A stretch of 64,000 nucleotides of DNA from Candidatus Promineofilum glycogenicum (GTDB lineage Bacteria; Chloroflexota; Anaerolineae; Promineifilales; Promineifilaceae), in contig JADJHJ010000003.1 of the NCBI GenBank assembly GCA_016707605.1, positions 310,001 through 374,000 on the forward strand, in the 5' to 3' direction. Of the stretch, positions 45,183 to 53,399 are shown one piece after another. Position 1 is the first letter of the stretch. The number at the start of each line of letters is the position of its first letter. The position numbers and the translations under genes are program-made. The notes under the pieces are model-generated. The model worked only from the letters and a program-made list of their open reading frames with translations. It made no database searches and was not told where the DNA came from.

Positions 45183-46694
45183 TTAGTCGATCTTGATCTG
45201 ATCGTACTTCACCCGCGCGTTGCCGTTCTCGCGGGTGATGAGCATCATACCGAAATACGGCTGGTCGATGAGCGTGCTGTCGTTCACTTCGGCTATGTAC
45301 TTGCCGTTCCAGTAGAGGGTAATGCGGCCGTCGTCGCGCACGTAGACGTCCATCTCCGCCCACTCATCCGGGCCGATGTTGCCGCCCTTGATCCAGTCCT
45401 GAATGATCTGGCTGGTCGGGTTGCCGTTAGCATCGTGGCCGTCCACGCGCACCAGCTTCAACTCCTGGAACTGCTTGCCGCCCACATCGCGATACTGGAC
45501 GCGTAGCTCATAGTAGCTGGTGAAGCAGTTGGCCGACGCCGGCGCGTTGCACGCCCCGCCGTTGTAGTTCGCGCCGAAGACGAGGCCATACATCTGCTGG
45601 TCCTCGGTCTCCTTCAGCTTGGCCGTGAACTCGATGTTGTAAGGCGGTTGCTTGGCCGGAACCAACGGCGAGACGATGACGTAGCTGTTGGTGTTGCTCA
45701 TGGTCAACTCCAGCGCCCCCTGGCGGCCGCCGTCGGCGTCGTCGCGATGGCCGACAGTGAAGGCCGCGCCGTTATTGGAGCGGCGCGCCGCCCAGTTGCC
45801 AATGCCCTGGCCGAAGTTGTCTTCGAAGCGACCGGCGGGCAAAGTGGCCGTGGGCGTGGGGGTCGGCGGCGGGGTGGCTGTGGCCGTCGGCGTGGTCGTC
45901 GGCTGGAGCTGGATGTGGGGCAGATAGAGCCGGCTGCCAAAGTTGCCGCGCATGGCGATGTCGTCGACCCACGCGCCGCTCTTGTTGGGGTCGCCGCTGG
46001 CGTCGCTGGCGAAGCGGAAGGCCAGATAGACGACCGGCTCGCCGGCGTAGGCATCGAGGGCGTAGTTCTTGGCCTCCCACGCGCCGGCGCCGCCGTTGTT
46101 GTTCTGCTGGCCGGCCCAGTTGGAGCCGTCGGTGGAGAGGAGAACGCTGAAGGTGTCGCCGGCGTCGGCCTCGAACGAGTAGTTGAAGCTTAGCTCGGCG
46201 TCCCGCGCGCCCGACAGGCTGAAGGGGCCATAGATGAGCCACGAGTCCACGCCGCCGGGATAGCCGCCGTCGGCCGGGTTGAGCGCCTGGCCGTTGTCCC
46301 CGCCGCCGATAGACCAGGCGACGCGCTGGCCGCTGTTGAGCGGGTTGTCCACGGCGCGGTCGGCCCACTTGTACTCGCCGCTGGTCGGGCCGTTGCGGTC
46401 GATAGTCGTCCAGACGGTGCTGTTGAAGCCGTCTTCCCAATCTTCGTCCAGCAGGATCAGCCAATCGGTGGCCGCGGCCGGGGCTTGGGCCGCCGGCCGG
46501 TCGATGAGCGCGGCCACCGGGAAGCTCTCGCTGACGGTCTGGCCGGTGAATTGCGGCTGATCGGGCGGCGGCGAGCCGGCCCGCGCGGCCGTGTCGCCCG
46601 GCCGCAGCCATAGCCCGGCCAGGACAACCAGACCGATCACGCCGACCCAGACGGCCAGCGCGCGCCGCCGCGTTGTCATTGTCTCTTGTGTCAT
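45183..46694 (-). CDS. Exported two-domain beta-sandwich protein
   Basis: About 503 residues. The ATG at 46694 is chosen because AGGAAGGAG lies close upstream; a longer frame to 46781 has no support. The N terminus is basic (MTQETMTTRRR), then a hydrophobic segment (LAVWVGVIGLVVLAGLWL), giving a signal peptide or anchor. The first domain (about 80-260) is a concanavalin-like fold (LLDEDWEDGFNSTVWTTIDR, SLSGARDAELSFNYSFEA). A Thr/Pro-rich linker follows, then a second lectin-like domain (FEDNFGQGIGNWAARRS; YELRVQYRDVGGKQ). This suggests a surface or secreted carbohydrate- or protein-binding protein; no catalytic residues recognised. Confidence 0.75.
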   Translation of the reverse strand: MTQETMTTRRRALAVWVGVIGLVVLAGLWLRPGDTAARAGSPPPDQPQFTGQTVSESFPVAALIDRPAAQAPAAATDWLILLDEDWEDGFNSTVWTTIDRNGPTSGEYKWADRAVDNPLNSGQRVAWSIGGGDNGQALNPADGGYPGGVDSWLIYGPFSLSGARDAELSFNYSFEADAGDTFSVLLSTDGSNWAGQQNNNGGAGAWEAKNYALDAYAGEPVVYLAFRFASDASGDPNKSGAWVDDIAMRGNFGSRLYLPHIQLQPTTTPTATATPPPTPTPTATLPAGRFEDNFGQGIGNWAARRSNNGAAFTVGHRDDADGGRQGALELTMSNTNSYVIVSPLVPAKQPPYNIEFTAKLKETEDQQMYGLVFGANYNGGACNAPASANCFTSYYELRVQYRDVGGKQFQELKLVRVDGHDANGNPTSQIIQDWIKGGNIGPDEWAEMDVYVRDDGRITLYWNGKYIAEVNDSTLIDQPYFGMMLITRENGNARVKYDQIKID

Positions 46695-46881
46695 GTGCTC
46701 CTTCCTTCTCGTCGTGCCGGTCGGGCGACCGGCGTCTTGTGACGGGTGAACTGATGCGCCGGAATGGGCGTTCGTCGCCAACCGTGGCTCCGATGAATGG
46801 CGCGCCCTTCCAGCCTCTTAACGGACAGCCATGCCAGTCATTGTAATCCATTAGTGGGCGGCGTCAACGGGGCCGATTGGA

Positions 46882-46887
46882 TACAAT
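46882..46887 (+). promoter_or_regulatory. -10 box TACAAT close to the MFS start
   Basis: TACAAT lies 11 bases before the ATG at 46899, giving a near-leaderless transcript. Confidence 0.4.
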
Positions 46888-46898
46888 CCGCCGACTCC

Positions 46899-48272
46899 AT
46901 GACGACTAACCAACGACAGTCACTCCTAAGCAACCCCGGTGTGCGCACCTTCCTGATCATCTGGCTGGGGCAGTTCGTCTCGCGCGTCGGCACGGCCATG
47001 ACGCGCTTCGCCCTGCTCATCTGGGCCTATGAGCAGACGGGCGCGGTGACGACCGTGGCTCTGCTGGGCTTCTTCGGCTTCCTGCCCTACGTGCTGCTCA
47101 GCCCGGTGGCCGGGGTGTGGGTCGACCGGCTGGACCGGCGCAAAGTGATGCTGCTGTCCGACCTGGGTTCGGGCATCGTCACGGCGGCGCTGATCGTCCT
47201 GTTCTTCACCGGCGATTTAGCCATCTGGCATCTCTACGTCGTCGAGGCGCTCACCGCCGCGCTCGACGCCTTCCAGGTTCCGGCCTATAGTGCGGCCAGC
47301 ACGGTGCTGCTGCCCAAGGAGCTATACGGGCGGGCCGGCGGTCTGCGTTCGATGGCCGATGACGGCGCGCGCATCCTCGCCCCCTTTCTGGGCGGGGTGG
47401 TCATCGCCGCGGTCGGCATCGGCGCGGTGCTGATTGTGGATGTGGTGACGTTTCTGGCGGCGGTGCTGACGCTGATCGTCATTCGCGTGCCCGACGTTCG
47501 CGGCCAACAGGACGAAGCGCCCCACTTTTGGCGCGAGATGCGCTTTGGCTTCGACTACATCCGCCGGCGGCCGGGGCTGCTGGGGCTGACGCTGCACTTC
47601 ACCGTCGTTAACTTCTTCGCCGCGCTGACCTACTTCGGCGTCTTGCCGGCCATGATCCTGGCCCGCACGGGCGGCGATGAGGTGGCGCTGGGGCTGGTGC
47701 AGGGGGCGTTGGGCGCGGCCGGGCTGGTGGGCGGGCTGCTTATGGCGACCTGGGGCGGGCCGCGGCGCAAGATCCACGGCGTGCTGATCGCCACGGCGCT
47801 TTCGTTCCTGTTGGGTGACTTCCTGTTTGCCGTGGGGCGTGGCGTCGTTGTGTGGATGATCGCTGCGGTGGCCGCGGCCGTCTTCATCCCCATCCTGCTC
47901 GGCTCGCGCAGCGCCATCTGGCAGGCCAAAGTCGCGCCGGCAGTGCAGGGGCGCGTCTTCGCCACCGACGGGATGCTGCGGCTGGCCCTCTTCCCCTTTG
48001 GCTACCTGCTGGCCGGGATCATCGCCGACGGCTGGCTGGAGCCGGCGATGGCCGCCGGCGGCACGCTGGCTCCGGTCTTTGGGCCGCTGGTCGGCGTGGG
48101 GCCGGGCGCGGGCATGGCCCTGATGTTCGTCGGCACGGCGACGATGGGCAGCCTGATGAGTGTGTTGGCCTATCTCTTCCCCGGTGTGCGCAATGTCGAG
48201 AGTGACCTACCCGACTTCGATGCAGAAGAAAAGAAACCGCAGATTACGCCGATTACGCCGATTTCAGAATGA
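46899..48272 (+). CDS. MFS transporter (MFS_3/EntS-like exporter), repeat-derived tail
   Basis: About 457 residues with ten to twelve hydrophobic helices. FLIIWLGQFVSRVGTAMTRFAL and VAGVWVDRLDRRKVMLLSDL (the MFS loop 2-3 motif) mark it as a drug/siderophore-exporter-type MFS protein. The central cytoplasmic loop contains DEAPHFWREMRFGFDYIRRR. The C-terminal EEKKPQITPITPISE is translated from the palindrome at 48223-48316. The start has no Shine-Dalgarno. Substrate unknown. Confidence 0.88.
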   Translation: MTTNQRQSLLSNPGVRTFLIIWLGQFVSRVGTAMTRFALLIWAYEQTGAVTTVALLGFFGFLPYVLLSPVAGVWVDRLDRRKVMLLSDLGSGIVTAALIVLFFTGDLAIWHLYVVEALTAALDAFQVPAYSAASTVLLPKELYGRAGGLRSMADDGARILAPFLGGVVIAAVGIGAVLIVDVVTFLAAVLTLIVIRVPDVRGQQDEAPHFWREMRFGFDYIRRRPGLLGLTLHFTVVNFFAALTYFGVLPAMILARTGGDEVALGLVQGALGAAGLVGGLLMATWGGPRRKIHGVLIATALSFLLGDFLFAVGRGVVVWMIAAVAAAVFIPILLGSRSAIWQAKVAPAVQGRVFATDGMLRLALFPFGYLLAGIIADGWLEPAMAAGGTLAPVFGPLVGVGPGAGMALMFVGTATMGSLMSVLAYLFPGVRNVESDLPDFDAEEKKPQITPITPISE

Positions 48273-48316
48273 TCTTCTGAAATCGGCGTAATGGGTGTAA
48301 TCTGCGGTTTCTTCTC
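48223..48316. repeat. Palindromic element, CAGATTACGCC family
   Basis: AAGAAACCGCAGATTACGCC on the left and GGTGTAATCTGCGGTTTCTT on the right with a TTTCAGAATGATCTTCTGAAA centre, between convergent genes. It overlaps the MFS 3' end. Confidence 0.88.
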
Positions 48317-48868
48317 TTAGGCCGCTTGCTTCAGCTTATCCTGGAACGACTTGCGGAACTTGCGCACCTTGGGATCGACCACGTAGACGCAGTACGGCTG
48401 GTACGGGTTCTGGGCGAAGTAGTCCTGGTGGTACTCTTCGGCCTCGTAGAACGTCTCCAACGGGACGATCTCGGTCACGATGGGGTCGCGCCAGACGCCT
48501 TCGGTCACGGCCTGGTCGCGCGTCTGCTCGGCCGCCGCCCGCTGCGCCACGTCGTGATACAGGATGATCGAGCGGTACTGCGGGCCGACGTCGTTGCCCT
48601 GCCGGTCACGCGTCGTCGGGTCGTGGATGCGCCAGAAGATGGTCAGGATGTCCTCGTAGCGGATGACCGCCGGGTCATACCACACCTGGACGACCTCGGC
48701 GTGGCCGGTGCGCTTGCCGCACACCTGCTCATAGGTCGGGTTGGGCACGTGGCCGCCGGCATAGCCGGAGACGACCCGCTCCACGCCGGCCACGTCGCGG
48801 TAGACGGCATCGAGACACCAGAAACAGCCCCCGCCCAGCGTCGCGACTTCGAGTTGCTTGTCAGTCAT
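48317..48868 (-). CDS. msrA: Peptide methionine-S-sulfoxide reductase MsrA
   Basis: A 183-residue MsrA that repairs oxidised Met (S epimer). The active site GGCFWC holds catalytic Cys15. Further motifs are SGYAGGHVPNPTYEQVC, GHAEVVQVWYDP, FWRIHDPTTRDRQGNDVGPQ and YRSIILYHD. The Cys at VCGK (about 51) may serve as a resolving residue, as may a C-terminal Cys in PYCVYVV. It is convergent with the MFS gene. Confidence 0.96.
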   Translation of the reverse strand: MTDKQLEVATLGGGCFWCLDAVYRDVAGVERVVSGYAGGHVPNPTYEQVCGKRTGHAEVVQVWYDPAVIRYEDILTIFWRIHDPTTRDRQGNDVGPQYRSIILYHDVAQRAAAEQTRDQAVTEGVWRDPIVTEIVPLETFYEAEEYHQDYFAQNPYQPYCVYVVDPKVRKFRKSFQDKLKQAA

Positions 48869-48890
48869 ACGTTCACCTCGGCTTGTGGAT

Positions 48891-49059
48891 GAAAAGAACT
48901 TAACGCAAAGACGCCAAGACGCAAACGCAAATTAAGAAGAATCTCACCCAAAGACGCAAAGTACGCCAAGCTCAGAAATTTCTAAGCTTGGCGTACTTTG
49001 CGTCTTGGCGTGAGTCTCTTTCTTTGCGTCTTTGCGCCTTTGCGTTGATTTCTTCTTTG
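48891..49059. repeat. Nested palindromic element, GCAAAGACGCAAAG family
   Basis: Outer arms about 48901-48930 (AACGCAAAGACGCCAAGACG) and 49020-49046 enclose an inner inverted repeat at about 48943-49016 (CCAAAGACGCAAAGTACGCC / GGCGTACTTTGCGTCTTGG). It lies between msrA and the divergent XdhC-like gene. Confidence 0.85.
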
Positions 49060-49077
49060 GGCTAGATTCTTGTCAAG

Positions 49078-50121
49078 ATGAGAGAAGTCATTGACGACAT
49101 CGCCCGCTGGCTGGCCGACGGGGAAACCGACATCGCTTTGGCGACGGTCCTCACAACGTGGGGTTCCGCGCCGCGCAAGGCGGGGGCCAAGCTGGCCTTC
49201 ACCGCCGGCGGGGCGGCCATCAGCGGCTCGGTCAGCGGCGGCTGCGTCGAGGGCGCGGTCATCGAGGCCGGCGGCGAGGTGCTGGCCGACGGCCGTCCCC
49301 GCCTGCTGCGCTTCGGCGTGGCCGACGAGACGGCCTGGAGCGTGGGCCTGGCCTGCGGCGGGACGATCGAGGTGTTCGTGGAGCGGCTGGACGTGGCCGC
49401 CTACGAGGCTGCCCGGCGCTGGATCGAGGCCGGGACGAGCGGGGCGCTGCTGACAGCTGTTGCCGGGCCGGAGGAGTGGCTGGGACGCAAGGCGACTGTC
49501 GAACGCGGGCCGGTCGTGGCCGGCTCATTGGCCGTAGCGCTGGACGCGGACATCGTGACTCAAGCCAACGCCGCCCGTCACGCCCAGCGCATCACCACGG
49601 CCCAGGGCCTTGAACTGTTCATCGACCCCATCCGCCCGTCGCCGGCGCTGGTCATGGTCGGCGGGGCGCACATCGCCGTGGCGCTGGCGCGGCTGGCGCG
49701 GGTGCTGGGCTACCGGACGGTGGTCATCGACCCGCGGCGGGCCTTCGGCAGCGCGGCCCGCTTCCCGGAGGTGGATCGGCTGGTGCAGGCCTGGCCGGAC
49801 AAGGCGCTGGCCGAGGAGCCGCTGACGGCTGATTCGGCCGTCGTCACCCTGAGCCACGACCCCAAGATCGACGACCCGGCGCTGCGGGCCGCCCTCAGCA
49901 GCGACGCCTTCTACATCGGCGCGCTGGGCAGCCGCAAGACCCACGCCGCGCGCCGCGAACGACTGGCGGCCGAGGGCTTCAGCGCCGCCCAACTGGCCCG
50001 CATCCACGCCCCCATCGGCCTCGACATCGGCGCACAGACGCCGGAGGAGATTGCGGTGGCGATTTTGGGGCAGGTGATCAGTGTCCAGTATTCAGTAAGC
50101 AGTAGGTCAGTGGGTCAGTAG
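49078..50121 (+). CDS. XdhC/CoxI family protein, repeat-derived tail
   Basis: A 347-residue protein of the XdhC/CoxI family, which handles insertion of the sulfurated molybdenum cofactor into xanthine dehydrogenase-type enzymes. The N-terminal part includes TVLTTWGSAPRKAGAKLAFT and SGSVSGGCVEGAVIE. The C-terminal Rossmann part is LVMVGGAHIAVALARLARVLG and VTLSHDPKIDDPALRAALSS, with IGALGSRKTHAARR. The family's C-terminal end is at about EEIAVAILGQV; the final ISVQYSVSSRSVGQ is translated from the GTCAGTAG repeat. No molybdenum hydroxylase genes are adjacent. Confidence 0.88.
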   Translation: MREVIDDIARWLADGETDIALATVLTTWGSAPRKAGAKLAFTAGGAAISGSVSGGCVEGAVIEAGGEVLADGRPRLLRFGVADETAWSVGLACGGTIEVFVERLDVAAYEAARRWIEAGTSGALLTAVAGPEEWLGRKATVERGPVVAGSLAVALDADIVTQANAARHAQRITTAQGLELFIDPIRPSPALVMVGGAHIAVALARLARVLGYRTVVIDPRRAFGSAARFPEVDRLVQAWPDKALAEEPLTADSAVVTLSHDPKIDDPALRAALSSDAFYIGALGSRKTHAARRERLAAEGFSAAQLARIHAPIGLDIGAQTPEEIAVAILGQVISVQYSVSSRSVGQ

Positions 50122-50213
50122 GTCAGTGGGTCAGTGGGTCAGTGGGTCAGTGAGTGACCGGGGTCGCTGAATACTGACCTACTGGCCTACTGACCTACTG
50201 ACCTACTGCTTAC
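50079..50213. repeat. Palindromic element, GTCAGTAG family
   Basis: CAGTAGGTCAGTGGGTCAGT repeats on the left and CTGACCTACTGACCTACTG repeats on the right, between convergent XdhC-like and galE genes. It overlaps the XdhC-like 3' end. Confidence 0.88.
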
Positions 50214-51223
50214 TCCCCATACCCATTAGGATTCCCCGCCTGCCAACGCCACGTATCGGCCATCATGTCGTCCAGGTCGTTCTCGGCCACCCAGGCCAGT
50301 TCGCGCGCCGCCCGCGACGGGTCGGCGTAGCAGATGGCCGCGTCGCCGGGGCGGGGCGGGTGAATCTGCACCGGGATGGGCCGGCCGCAGGCGCGCTCGA
50401 AGGCGGCCACGACCTCCAGCACGCTGTAGCCGCGGCCGGTGCCCAGGTTGTAGGTGATCAGGCCGGGGCGCTCGCTCAGCTTGGTCAGGGCGCGCAGATG
50501 CCCCTGGGCCAGATCGACGACGTGGATGTAGTCGCGCACGCCGGTGCCGTCGGGCGTCGGGTAGCCGTCGCCGAAGACGCGCAGGTAGGGCAGGCGGCCG
50601 ACGGCCACCTGGGCGATGTAGGGCACCAGGTTGTTGGGGATGCCGTTGGGGTCTTCGCCGATGCGGCCGCTGGGGTGCGCGCCGACGGGGTTGAAGTAGC
50701 GCAGCAGGGCGATGTCCCAGCGCGGGTCGGCGCGGTAGAGGTCGCGCAGGATGTCCTCGGCGATGAGCTTGGTGTGGCCGTAGGGGTTGACGGCCGACAG
50801 CGGCGCGTCCTCGGTGATGGGCATCTGCTGCGGGTCGCCATAGACCGTGGCCGACGAACTGAACACCAGCCGGCGCACGTCGTGGGCGTCCATCGCCTGG
50901 AGCAGCGTCAGCGTGCCGGTGACGTTGTTGTGGTAGTAGCGCAACGGCTGGGCGACCGACTCGCCGACGGCCTTGAGCGCGGCGAAGTGGATGACGGCGT
51001 CGATGGGCGCGGCGGCAAAGACGGCGTCAAGCGCCGCCCGATCGAGTAGATCGACGCGGTGGAAGGCCAACGGCCGACCGGCCAACTCCATGACCCGCTG
51101 CAACGCCTCTTCGCGGCTGTTGATCAGGTTATCGACGACGACCACGTCGTGGCCCGCCGCCAGTAGTTCCAGCGCCGTGTGGCTGCCGATGTAGCCCGCG
51201 CCGCCGGTGACGAGAATACGCAT
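50210..51223 (-). CDS. galE: UDP-glucose 4-epimerase GalE
   Basis: A 337-residue NAD-dependent SDR epimerase interconverting UDP-glucose and UDP-galactose. The ATG at 51223 is chosen because it starts MRILVTGGAGYIGSHTA; the longer frame is unsupported. Catalytic motifs are VFSSSATVYG (Ser), NPYGHTKLIAE (Tyr-xxx-Lys) and the substrate-site NPVGAHPSG. The C-terminal domain includes GRGYSVLEVVAAFERA. It may provide sugar nucleotides to the envelope pathways seen at 39-43 kb. Confidence 0.95.
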   Translation of the reverse strand: MRILVTGGAGYIGSHTALELLAAGHDVVVVDNLINSREEALQRVMELAGRPLAFHRVDLLDRAALDAVFAAAPIDAVIHFAALKAVGESVAQPLRYYHNNVTGTLTLLQAMDAHDVRRLVFSSSATVYGDPQQMPITEDAPLSAVNPYGHTKLIAEDILRDLYRADPRWDIALLRYFNPVGAHPSGRIGEDPNGIPNNLVPYIAQVAVGRLPYLRVFGDGYPTPDGTGVRDYIHVVDLAQGHLRALTKLSERPGLITYNLGTGRGYSVLEVVAAFERACGRPIPVQIHPPRPGDAAICYADPSRAARELAWVAENDLDDMMADTWRWQAGNPNGYGE

Positions 51224-51240
51224 CGCTTGCACCTCGGAAG

Positions 51241-51484
51241 AAGAGATCGAAACCACAGATTACGCAGATTTCACAGATTTCAGATTAGCCTGCTTATCTT
51301 ACAGTAGGGCTAACCGTTTGGCGCAGTAAGGCGAGCAAGGATGGTTGGCAGAAGAATGAATCATCCGCAGATTGGGCAGATTGGGCAGATTTCAGAATCT
51401 CTCAAGGGCTTCTGAAATCTGCCCAATCTGCCCAATCTGCGGATGACTTCTCTTTAATCTGTGGTTCCTTTCTTCTGTTCCTGG
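51241..51484. repeat. Nested palindromes upstream of galE
   Basis: An outer CAGATTACG-type left arm (51241-51285) and a short right arm (51456-51480, AATCTGTGGTTCCTTTCTTC) enclose other sequence and a complete inner palindrome at 51364-51447 of GCAGATTGGGCAGATT type. This looks like one element inserted within another. Confidence 0.8.
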
Positions 51485-51492
51485 GAGTGTTC

Positions 51493-52191
51493 CTAGAGGG
51501 GGCAGAGGATGCGGCCGCAGCTGTCGCAGCGGACGAGCTTGCCCTCGGCGGCGGCGCGGACGGTGCTGCCGGCGAGGGTCATCTGGCAGGCCTGGCACTT
51601 GCTGCCACGCAGGCCGGCCACGGCCAGCCCGCGCTTCTCCTGGATCAACTGGTCGTAGCTCTTCAGCGCCGCCGGCTGAGCCAGGGTCGCTTGCCGGCCG
51701 CGCTTCTCGATCAGCTTGCTCAGGTGCACGCCCAGACTCTGCTGTTCGACCTTCAGCGTGGCGACCGCGGCGTTGAACTCCCCGGCCAGGCGCTCGACCT
51801 CGGCCGTCGCCGCCCGTTCGACCGTCCGCCGCTCGTCAACGGTCATCATGACATTCAGCGCCTCGTCTTCCAGCGTCGCCCGGCGGCGGCCGAGCGCCTC
51901 GACCTCGTGTTGCAGGTCGTTGAGTTCCTTGGGGTTCTTGACGACGCCGGAGTAGAGCCGTTCCTCAGAGCGCGTGGCCTTGTCGGTCACGCCGGCGATC
52001 TCCAGCGTCAGATCGTTGTGGCGGGCGCGCCAGCGGTGCAACTCGTCCTCGGCCGCTTGGGCCGCCTCGCGCGCCGCCACCAGCGCCGGCGGCTCCTTCT
52101 GCAAGCGCAGCACTTCGCCCAGCCGCTGCTTCTTCGTCCGAATCTCGGTGTCGATCTGCTGCAAGTCGTAGAGTACTCGTGCCTGGCTCAT
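51493..52191 (-). CDS. Zinc-ribbon coiled-coil protein (CT398/DUF164-like)
   Basis: About 232 residues. The ATG at 52191 has GGGAGG four bases upstream. Residues 1-175 are a long coiled coil (LYDLQQIDTEIRTKKQRLGE; KELNDLQHEVEALGRRRATL). The C terminus is a C4 zinc ribbon: KCQACQMTLAG and RCDSCGRILCPL. This matches the widely distributed CT398/Hp0958-like family, which includes a flagellar chaperone in epsilonproteobacteria but has no settled role elsewhere. A divergent promoter lies between it and the FemAB gene. Confidence 0.85.
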   Translation of the reverse strand: MSQARVLYDLQQIDTEIRTKKQRLGEVLRLQKEPPALVAAREAAQAAEDELHRWRARHNDLTLEIAGVTDKATRSEERLYSGVVKNPKELNDLQHEVEALGRRRATLEDEALNVMMTVDERRTVERAATAEVERLAGEFNAAVATLKVEQQSLGVHLSKLIEKRGRQATLAQPAALKSYDQLIQEKRGLAVAGLRGSKCQACQMTLAGSTVRAAAEGKLVRCDSCGRILCPL

Positions 52192-52252
52192 CGCGCCTCC
52201 CGCTTGTGGCTGAGGGCATTGTAGCACATCGCCCCCGGATGGCGAACGCGGG

Positions 52253-52258
52253 TATAAT
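52253..52258 (+). promoter_or_regulatory. TATAAT box close to the FemAB start
   Basis: A perfect TATAAT lies nine bases before the ATG at 52268, indicating a leaderless or near-leaderless mRNA; no Shine-Dalgarno is present. Confidence 0.5.
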
Positions 52259-52267
52259 CCCTCCTCT

Positions 52268-53332
52268 ATGGTCTCAAGGATGCTCGAACTGGGCGAACAG
52301 CCCTACAGCGAAACCGATGCCGAGTGGGACGCCTTCGTCGCCGCCCACCCCCACGGCAGCCTGTTGCAGACGACGAACTGGGCGCGACTGAAGAACCGCT
52401 TCGGCTGGACATCGGAGCGCGTCTGGATGCGGCGCGACGGCCGCCTTGTGGCCGGGGCGCAGGTGCTCTTCCGCTCGCTGGCGATGGGCGTGGTCAAGAT
52501 GGCCTACGTGCCCCATGGCCCGCTGGTCGATTGGCACGACGACGAGCAGGTGGCCGTGCTGCTCAACCAGATCGACCAGGCCGCCTACCGGCGCGGCGCG
52601 GGGCTGCTGAAGATGGAGCCGCGGCTGTGGCAGGACGAGTGGCCGGCGGCCGAGTGGGAGGCGCTCTACCGGCGGCACGGCTGCGTCCCCTCGCCCGACA
52701 CCATCCAGCCGCCGCGTACCATCGTCATCGACCTGCGGCCGTCGGAAGAGGACATCCTGGCGGCCATGAAGCAGAAGACGCGCTACAACGTGCGGCTGGC
52801 GGAGAAGAAGGGCGTGACGACGCGCCTGGGCACGGCCGCCGACCTGCCGGCCTTCATCCGCCTGATGCACGCCACCGGCCAGCGCGACGGCTTCGGCATC
52901 CACCAGCCGGAGTACTACCGCGCCGCCCTGGAGCTATTCGCGCCGCAGAACGCGGCCCTGCTGCTGGCCGAGTACGAGGGGCGGGCGCTGGCCGGGGTGA
53001 TGGTCTTCACTTGCGGCGACCGGGCGGCCTATCTCTACGGCGCGTCGAGCGACGAGGAGCGGGCGCGGATGCCGGCCTACGCCGCGCAGTGGGCCGGGCT
53101 GCGCTGGGCCAGGGCGCGCGGCTGTGTGGAGTACGACCTGTGGGGCGTGCCCGACGCCGACGAGGCGGAGTTGGAGGCGGGCTTCACCGACCGGCAGGAC
53201 GGGCTGTGGCCGGTCTACCGCTTCAAGCGCGGCTTCGGCGGCCAGGTGCGGCGGACGGTGGGCGCGGCCGACCGGGTCTATAACGGCCTGCTGCACCGGC
53301 TCTACGCCTGGCGGCGCGGGCGTGGCTCGTAG
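52268..53332 (+). CDS. FemAB-like aminoacyltransferase 1
   Basis: A 354-residue protein of the FemX/FemAB (GNAT-fold) family that adds amino acids from aminoacyl-tRNA to peptidoglycan precursors. Signatures are PHGSLLQTTNWARLKNRFGW, VYVPHGPLVD-like AYVPHGPLVDWH, ILAAMKQKTRYNVRLAEKKG and the second GNAT part with GDRAAYLYGASSDEERARMPAY and CVEYDLWGVPDADEAELEA. A paralogue is at 54648; the two share the AMKQKTRYN motif and the same layout. Substrate specificity in this thin-walled group is unknown. Confidence 0.9.
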   Translation: MVSRMLELGEQPYSETDAEWDAFVAAHPHGSLLQTTNWARLKNRFGWTSERVWMRRDGRLVAGAQVLFRSLAMGVVKMAYVPHGPLVDWHDDEQVAVLLNQIDQAAYRRGAGLLKMEPRLWQDEWPAAEWEALYRRHGCVPSPDTIQPPRTIVIDLRPSEEDILAAMKQKTRYNVRLAEKKGVTTRLGTAADLPAFIRLMHATGQRDGFGIHQPEYYRAALELFAPQNAALLLAEYEGRALAGVMVFTCGDRAAYLYGASSDEERARMPAYAAQWAGLRWARARGCVEYDLWGVPDADEAELEAGFTDRQDGLWPVYRFKRGFGGQVRRTVGAADRVYNGLLHRLYAWRRGRGS

Positions 53333-53399
53333 GGGCGGGTCTAAGACCCGCCCCCACATAAGGGCGTTTGCAGGATCGGGTCAAATACTCGCCCCTACA
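53329..53399. repeat. Inverted repeat, GTAGGGGCGGGT type
   Basis: GTAGGGGCGGGTCTAAGACCC at the left and GGGTCAAATACTCGCCCCTAC at the right, with a smaller internal hairpin GGGTCTAAGACCC, between convergent genes. Confidence 0.8.
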
